The notes beneath the pieces were generated by a model. It did no database searches. It was not told the origin of the DNA and saw only the letters and a program-made list of their open reading frames with translations. A stretch of DNA of 64,000 bases from JANMDU01 sp043777675 (lineage in GTDB: Bacteria; Pseudomonadota; Gammaproteobacteria; Burkholderiales; Burkholderiaceae_C), in the NCBI GenBank assembly GCA_043777675.1, contig JAYWHR010000067.1:1-64000 (forward strand), written 5' to 3'. Position numbers and translations under genes: made by a program. Positions 59,360 through 64,000 of this stretch are shown piece after piece. Position 1 is the first letter of the stretch. Each line of letters begins with the position of its first letter.

Positions 59360-60819
59360 GCCGAAATTCTTCCATAACTATCTTGCAGCCGAGTGATATC
59401 GTCTTCTCCCAAATACGCACCCGATTGCACTTCGATGATTTCCAAATCTTCCGTACCAGCATTTTCAAGCCGATGAATCTCACCAAGTGGGATATAGGTG
59501 GATTGATTTTCGCTTAAAAATAATACGCTTTGACCACATGTCACCCTAGCCTGGCCTTTAACAACTATCCAATGCTCCGCTCGATGCGCATGTTTTTGTA
59601 AGCTCAGTGCTGCACCAGGCTTGACATAGATGCGTTTAACTTTAAATCGCTCACCCTCGTCGATACAGTCGTACCAACCCCAAGGACGGTGGACTTTTCG
59701 GTGGAGATTGGATTCGCTGCGGGATTGTTTTTGCAATTGCGCGACGATGTTTTTGACTTGCTGGCTGCTGGATTTGTCGCAGACCAAAACAGCATCGGCT
59801 GTTTCGACGATGGCCAAGTCTTTTACGCCCACAACGCTGACTAATCGGCTGCTAGCGTGGATGAAGTTATTGGCGCTGCTGTCGAGCAACACGTCGCCAT
59901 GCGTCACATTGCCTTGCACATCGGCAAGGCCCACTTGCCAGACGGCATCCCACGCGCCTACATCGCTCCAGTTGGCTTTCAGATCGACCATTCGGATGGG
60001 GAAAGCTGAGCCTGGACATTTCTCCATGACGGCGTAGTCCACAGATTCTGATGGCACTTGCGCAAAATCCGCTGAATGAGGGCGTACGAACTGTAGGCCG
60101 TCGTGCAGAGGATCTGCGGCCTTGCCAGCCCAAGTTTTCTCGCAGGCTTGCAAGATATCTGGGCGAAATTGCGCCAACGCCGTAAGCCATAGGCTGGCTT
60201 TGAGCACAAACATACCGCTGTTCCAGGCGTAGTTACCAGAATCGAGATATTGTTTTGCTACTTCGAGCGCGGGTTTTTCTACAAATTGCTTGACGTCGCG
60301 CACATCGGATTGCTCAGCCGCCACAGCCCATCGGATGTAGCCATAACCAGTTTCTGCGCGATCGGGTGTGATGCCCAAGATCACAACTGCGCCGCTGGAC
60401 GCCGAATGAATAGCTCGGCGTAAGCTCTGGGCATAACCTGCTTCATCGCCAATGTGCTGATCGGCTGGGCTGGCTACAAGCACAGGATCATCGCCCTGCT
60501 CTACGGCTTGCAAGGCAGCTAGGGTCAAAGCGGCAGCAGTGTTACGAGCGCTGGGCTCCAAAATCAAAGTGGCCTGGCCGAGCCGAAGCTCGCGTAACTG
60601 CTCTAATGCCAAGAAGCGATGCTCTTCACCCGTGACGATCAAGCTGCCTTGCATTTGAATCACATCGTCAGACAAGGCTTGCAGCCTCATCGCTGCCAGT
60701 TGATAAAGACTGTGAGTACCAGACAGCACCAAAAATTGCTTGGGAAAACCCGCACGAGACAACGGCCACAGGCGTGTGCCAGAGCCACCGCAAAGTATCA
60801 CGGGCACGGCATTGATCAA
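59356..60819 (-). CDS. manC: Mannose-1-phosphate guanylyltransferase / mannose-6-phosphate isomerase
   Basis: A 487-residue bifunctional type II enzyme that makes GDP-mannose. It has the pyrophosphorylase signature GGSGTRLWPLSRAGFPKQF, FVEKPALEVA, and a C-terminal cupin with PWGWYDCIDEGERFKVKRI and HRAEHWIVVKGQA. It follows the regulator gene by ATGA overlap. GDP-mannose would feed a mannose-type residue of the polymer. Confidence 0.95.
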   Translation of the reverse strand: MINAVPVILCGGSGTRLWPLSRAGFPKQFLVLSGTHSLYQLAAMRLQALSDDVIQMQGSLIVTGEEHRFLALEQLRELRLGQATLILEPSARNTAAALTLAALQAVEQGDDPVLVASPADQHIGDEAGYAQSLRRAIHSASSGAVVILGITPDRAETGYGYIRWAVAAEQSDVRDVKQFVEKPALEVAKQYLDSGNYAWNSGMFVLKASLWLTALAQFRPDILQACEKTWAGKAADPLHDGLQFVRPHSADFAQVPSESVDYAVMEKCPGSAFPIRMVDLKANWSDVGAWDAVWQVGLADVQGNVTHGDVLLDSSANNFIHASSRLVSVVGVKDLAIVETADAVLVCDKSSSQQVKNIVAQLQKQSRSESNLHRKVHRPWGWYDCIDEGERFKVKRIYVKPGAALSLQKHAHRAEHWIVVKGQARVTCGQSVLFLSENQSTYIPLGEIHRLENAGTEDLEIIEVQSGAYLGEDDITRLQDSYGRISA

Positions 60820-61175
60820 AGCTGATCCCTCTTCAAGCCTGAAGCGCTGGTGATAGCAGCCTGCGCCTTTAATGCAGCAATTTCAGCGCCTAACGTCTCG
60901 TATTCCTGCAATTTGACTTGCAAGAATTCTGCCGTTAAGTCTGCACGAGCCGAGATGCCCGCTGGCGTGAGCACATAAGCGTAGGCCAACTTGTTTTTGC
61001 TGTTTTTAAAGTTTTGAACCTTCAAAAAACCTTTGGCAAGCAGCATTTTCAGGCAGTAATTGACTTTGCCCAAACTCACGCCAAGCTCGCTAGCGAGCTC
61101 GCGCTGGTTGAGCTTGGGCTGATGCGCTAGCAATTGCAAAGCGCGTAAATCGGTTTCTGTCGCTGACGTGTTCAT
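60816..61175 (-). CDS. MarR-type EPS-associated transcriptional regulator
   Basis: This 119-residue winged-helix protein belongs to a family known to head exopolysaccharide clusters (TIGR04176-type). The HTH is NQRELASELGVSLGKVNYCLKMLLAKGF, given here by its markers QRELASELG and KVNYCLK, followed by a wing NFKNSKNKLAYAYVLTPAGI and a coiled C-terminus. The ATG at 61175 matches the family length; an ATG at 61196 is possible. It overlaps manC by four bases and is divergent from the GT4 gene. Confidence 0.88.
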   Translation of the reverse strand: MNTSATETDLRALQLLAHQPKLNQRELASELGVSLGKVNYCLKMLLAKGFLKVQNFKNSKNKLAYAYVLTPAGISARADLTAEFLQVKLQEYETLGAEIAALKAQAAITSASGLKRDQL

Positions 61176-61220
61176 GTGTTGAACAGATGCTACCATAAGC
61201 TTTCTTTAAAAATAAAGTTT

Positions 61221-62351
61221 ATGCTGCGCGTACTCTGTTTTGGCCGTTTTTTTGACGAAATCCCTGGCGGCATGCAAACGCATGTGGATCACTTGTTTCG
61301 ATCAATGAAAGGGCATGTTGACTACGTACACCTCGTGCCGAGCAGAGACGGTCAGGGGTTCGAAGGTCAGCTGCATGGTTTCCCACTGATCCGAACGCCG
61401 AGTTGGAATGTCGATGGTTCACTGGCTATTTCCCCCGGATTGGTCGCCAAAGCTCGCCAATTGCACCGTGAAAAACCGTTTGACTTGGTGCATCTGCATT
61501 TTCCAGATCCGATGTCGCATTTAGCAGCATGGGCTATTCCAGCCCATGTGCCCCGCGTGATCACTTGGCATGCAGATATTATTCGCCAAAAATTGATGCT
61601 GCTAGGCTATCGCCCGTTTCAAAACGCCGCGCTACGTCATGCGAAAGGCATCATTGCCGCGACACCCGCGCACATCAAAAGCTCTAGCGAATTGGTAGCA
61701 TCACATCTTCAAGACAAGCTGCATGTCGTGCCTTTTGGCTTTGATTTAGCGCATTACGCTCTTCCCCATGATCTGAGCAATCAACTGAGGCGCCGCTATC
61801 CCGGGAATATCGTCTTCGCTCTTGGAAGGCATGTGCATTACAAAGGCTTTGATGTGCTGATCAAGGCGATGGCTGCTTTACCGCAGGATACGCAACTCAT
61901 TATTGGCGGCGAAGGGCCGCTGAGCGGGGAATGGAAAGCGCTGGCAGCGCTGAGCCCCGCCGCAGCGCGCATCCATTTCGTCGGCAAAATTTCTGACAGT
62001 GATCTTCCAGCGTATTTTCAAGCCTGCGATGTGTTTTGCCTGCCGGCAGTTAATCAGGCTGAGGCCTTTGGTATTGTGCAAGTCGAAGCGTTTGCATGCG
62101 CTAAGCCTGTGGTCAGCACCAAGCTCAACAATGGCGTGGATTTTGTAAATCAAGACGGCATCACGGGGTTCACCGTCACGCCAAGCAACGTGCAAGAGCT
62201 GGCGCAGGCTTTGCATCGATTGCTGGTTGATTCTGATTTGCGAAAACGCCTAGGGATGCAAGCTTTACAGCGTGCGCAGCAGGAGTTTTCTCTCGATTCG
62301 CTGCGCAGTAAAACGCTGGCTGTGTACAACCAAGCTGTAGGCAAACGGTGA
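61221..62351 (+). CDS. Family 4 glycosyltransferase
   Basis: A 376-residue GT-B transferase: GGMQTHVDHLF near the N-terminus, the nucleotide-binding FALGRHVHYKGFDVLIKA, IGGEGPLSGEW and the EX7E motif in NQAEAFGIVQVEAFACAKPVV. The ATG at 61221 lies 45 bases from the divergent regulator's start. WbaZ/mannosyltransferase-like in layout, so use of GDP-mannose is plausible but not shown. Confidence 0.87.
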   Translation: MLRVLCFGRFFDEIPGGMQTHVDHLFRSMKGHVDYVHLVPSRDGQGFEGQLHGFPLIRTPSWNVDGSLAISPGLVAKARQLHREKPFDLVHLHFPDPMSHLAAWAIPAHVPRVITWHADIIRQKLMLLGYRPFQNAALRHAKGIIAATPAHIKSSSELVASHLQDKLHVVPFGFDLAHYALPHDLSNQLRRRYPGNIVFALGRHVHYKGFDVLIKAMAALPQDTQLIIGGEGPLSGEWKALAALSPAAARIHFVGKISDSDLPAYFQACDVFCLPAVNQAEAFGIVQVEAFACAKPVVSTKLNNGVDFVNQDGITGFTVTPSNVQELAQALHRLLVDSDLRKRLGMQALQRAQQEFSLDSLRSKTLAVYNQAVGKR

Positions 62352-62352
62352 C

Positions 62353-63330
62353 ATGAAGCTGCTTGTCACCGGCGCGAACGGATTTGTGGGACAAGCCATT
62401 TGCGAGCATTTGGCTGGTTTGCAACACGATGTGGTTGCACAGATGCGCACCGACAGAGCGCTATTAAATAGTGAGCAATCTACGCAATATATACGCCGGC
62501 TAATTGCTGATTTAGATCAAATTTTCCAAGAAAAAAAGAGTTTTGACGGCATAGATGCTGTGATTCATTGCGCAGCGCGGGTGCATCAGGTGCAGGAAGC
62601 CTCTGCTGACCCATTGGCTGCCTATCGCGTGATCAATACGCAAGCAACCTTGGGCCTGGCGCAAGCCGCCTTTGAGGCTGGCGTGCGTCGCTTCGTGTTT
62701 ATCAGCTCGGTCAAAGTCAACGGCGAATTCACGCTGCCAGGGCAAGCATTTCGATCACAAGATGCAGCGCCGCAAGACCCGTATGGCATCAGCAAATGGG
62801 AGGCTGAACTTGGCTTGCTGGACATCGCGGCCAAGACGGGCATGGAAGTGGTGATCATTCGCCCGCCATTGGTGTATGGGCCGGGCGTGAAAGCGAATTT
62901 TCTGACGATGATGCGCACTGTGCAGCGCGGCATTCCGTTGCCACTCGGGGCGATCAACAATCAACGCAGCTTGGTGGCTTTGCCAAATTTGGTGGATTTC
63001 ATCACGCTATGCCTGACGCATCCCAAGGCGGCAAATCAGACTTTTTTGATCAGCGACCAGCAGGACGTGAGCACGACGGAGCTACTGCGGTACTTGGGGC
63101 ACGCGCTGCACCGCCCTGCCCGGCTGATACGCGTGCCACAAAGCTTGCTACAGATGGGATTAAAGGCCATTGGAAAGGGTGGCATGGCGCAGCGCCTGTG
63201 CGGCGATTTAACTGTGGATTCCACGCCAGCGACTAATTCACTGGGCTGGAAACCGCCTTGTACAGCTCAGCAAGGTTTGCAGTTAACAGCCGATCATTTT
63301 TTCAAGCAACTGGCTGAGCAGCGTCCTTAA
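62353..63330 (+). CDS. SDR-family UDP-sugar epimerase/reductase (WbpV/WbiG-like)
   Basis: This 325-residue SDR has GANGFVGQAIC, FVFISSVKVNGEF and catalytic YGISK in DPYGISKWEAELG, then IIRPPLVYGPGVKANFL and GAINNQRSLVALPNLVDF. It closely follows proteins of the WbpV/WbiG group that act on UDP-4-keto-6-deoxy-HexNAc. It starts one base after the GT4 stop. Copy O of the repeat encodes residues of the N-terminal variable region (NSEQSTQYIRRLIA). Confidence 0.87.
   Translation: MKLLVTGANGFVGQAICEHLAGLQHDVVAQMRTDRALLNSEQSTQYIRRLIADLDQIFQEKKSFDGIDAVIHCAARVHQVQEASADPLAAYRVINTQATLGLAQAAFEAGVRRFVFISSVKVNGEFTLPGQAFRSQDAAPQDPYGISKWEAELGLLDIAAKTGMEVVIIRPPLVYGPGVKANFLTMMRTVQRGIPLPLGAINNQRSLVALPNLVDFITLCLTHPKAANQTFLISDQQDVSTTELLRYLGHALHRPARLIRVPQSLLQMGLKAIGKGGMAQRLCGDLTVDSTPATNSLGWKPPCTAQQGLQLTADHFFKQLAEQRP
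62471..62502 (+). repeat. Interspersed palindromic repeat, copy O (inside the WbpV-like SDR gene)
   Basis: GTGAGCAATCTACGCAATAT then ATACGCCGGCTA. Sense in the gene, but in a different frame from copies C, I and M: it is read as SEQSTQYIRRL. It is the first copy to the right of the repeat-free polysaccharide region. Confidence 0.75.
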
Positions 63331-63415
63331 CCTTAAATGATGCATACGCAGGCCTTAAAATCTTAGGCTTTGCCGCAAGTTTGATCCAACAGCGGCCTCT
63401 CATTTAAGCCCCATC

Positions 63416-64000
63416 ATGAGCGTCCAGCCCAATACCGATACCGCCCCTGCTTCTCCAGTTCTCGATGAAAACCAGTTGATCGCCGAGCGCCGCAGCAAGC
63501 TCGCCACCATTCGGCAGCAAGGCATTGCCTTCCCAAATCATTTCAAGCCGCAGCACAAGGCTTTTGATCTGCACAGCACGTACGACAAACAAGAGATGCC
63601 CGGTATGGCTGACGCAGCGATTCCTGTTGTCGTCGCTGGCCGCTTGATGCTCAAGCGCGTGATGGGTAAAGCCAGTTTTGCCACCTTGCAAGATGGCTCC
63701 AGCTCGGTGGTGGGCGAGAGCATCACAGTCGATAACCCCAGCCGTATTCAGCTCTATGTGAGCAAAGATTTTGTGCACGAGGCGGTTTACGAATCCTTCA
63801 AGCATTGGGATTTGGGCGACATCATTGGTGCAGAGGGCAAATTGTTTAAAACCAAAACGGGCGAGCTCTCCGTCTTGGTCACGAAAATCGTGATGCTTAC
63901 TAAGAGCCTGCGCCCTTTACCTGATAAGTTCCATGGCGTTGCAGACCAAGAGGTGAAGTATCGCCAGCGTTATGTGGATTTAATTACGGATGAAGTGGCG
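63416..64000 (+). CDS. lysS: Lysyl-tRNA synthetase, 5' part (cut by window end)
   Basis: The first 195 codons of a class II lysyl-tRNA synthetase. The N-terminal anticodon-binding OB fold is recognisable: ENQLIAERRSKLATIRQQGIAFPN, VAGRLMLKRVMGKASFATLQDG and LFKTKTGELSVLVTKIVMLTKSLRPLP, marked here by VAGRLMLKRVMGKASF and KTGELSVLV. DKFHGVADQEVKYRQRYVDL leads into motif 1. The frame runs open to base 64000; the ATG at 63416 follows 85 bases of noncoding sequence after the SDR gene. Confidence 0.93.
   Translation, partial: MSVQPNTDTAPASPVLDENQLIAERRSKLATIRQQGIAFPNHFKPQHKAFDLHSTYDKQEMPGMADAAIPVVVAGRLMLKRVMGKASFATLQDGSSSVVGESITVDNPSRIQLYVSKDFVHEAVYESFKHWDLGDIIGAEGKLFKTKTGELSVLVTKIVMLTKSLRPLPDKFHGVADQEVKYRQRYVDLITDEVA

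Noticed and set aside
1..64000. CRISPR arrays, prophage genes, rRNA operons
   Set aside because: No regularly spaced direct repeats, phage structural genes or rRNA signatures were seen in the window.

Overview
The window reads as chromosome of a betaproteobacterium of the order Burkholderiales, most like a Comamonadaceae member of moderate GC. The call rests on gene content and order: tig-clpP-clpX-lon followed by tRNAs, serC-trpF-trpB-trpA-accD, the PHP phosphatase/Sua5-YciO/site-2 protease/trpS run, a small Trp-rich protein beside a truncated haemoglobin, a c-type cytochrome, and an EPS-associated MarR-type regulator heading a polysaccharide operon. It also rests on a short interspersed palindromic repeat of a type I associate with Comamonadaceae. 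No species can be named from sequence alone.

Layout. 1-586: no gene; a mobile-element-like inverted repeat and a first copy of the interspersed repeat. 0.6-3.3 kb: divergent ferric-iron-type ABC transporter genes with a Fur-box-like site between them and no binding protein. 3.4-9.5 kb: pyrG, a PHP phosphatase, a DMT permease, a YciO-type protein, a rhomboid-unrelated M50 protease and trpS. 9.5-15.9 kb: a response regulator and histidine kinase (convergent), a secreted metallo-beta-lactamase-fold hydrolase, an AEC permease and a TonB receptor. The receptor is the last gene of a six-gene minus-strand operon (19.2-13.9 kb: ABC ATPase, FtsX-like permease, small Cys/His protein, DUF3299-type protein, His-rich protein, ZnuD-like receptor), probably for zinc or another metal; msrA lies just upstream. 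19.8-21.3 kb: two tandem toxin-antitoxin modules (VapBC and a ParE type) followed by a decayed duplicate of the vapC 3' end. 21.3-33.9 kb: a unique membrane-anchored protein, a VWA/CoxE-like protein, pth, plsY, a retropepsin-like protease, the tig-clpP-clpX-lon proteostasis block, and five tRNA genes. 34-43.8 kb: thyA-folA, xth, def, globin, cytochrome c, tRNA-Ser, serC-trpFBA-accD and a Lon-N protein.

43.9-63.3 kb is a surface polysaccharide locus. A plus-strand arm (phosphoglycosyl transferase, UDP-HexNAc 4,6-dehydratase, methyltransferase, glycosyltransferase, acyltransferase) converges on a long minus-strand operon. That operon is headed by an EPS regulator and continues manC, rfbF, rfbG, rfbH, a split transketolase, two SDR enzymes, a PglK/MsbA-like flippase and two glycosyltransferases. 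The combination of CDP-6-deoxy-4-keto-hexose enzymes, RfbH with its Lys-to-His change and iron-sulfur cysteines, and a two-subunit transketolase suggests a two-carbon-branched 3,6-dideoxy sugar. Beyond it lie a GT4 transferase, a WbpV/WbiG-like SDR and the start of lysS, cut by the window end.

The most unusual signal is the interspersed repeat. I count 15 copies of a roughly 31-base imperfect palindrome (arms ATAGC/GCTAT around a GCGCATA/TATGCCG core), in both orientations. Ten lie in or overlap protein-coding genes and are translated in several different frames: in def, trpF, folA, a polysaccharide SDR, two signal peptides, an AEC permease and a His-rich protein. In an ABC ATPase and pth they supply the C-terminus and stop codon. 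This resembles, by analogy only, the protein-coding palindromic elements of Rickettsia. The repeat is absent from the interior of the polysaccharide locus, in keeping with recent acquisition of that region.
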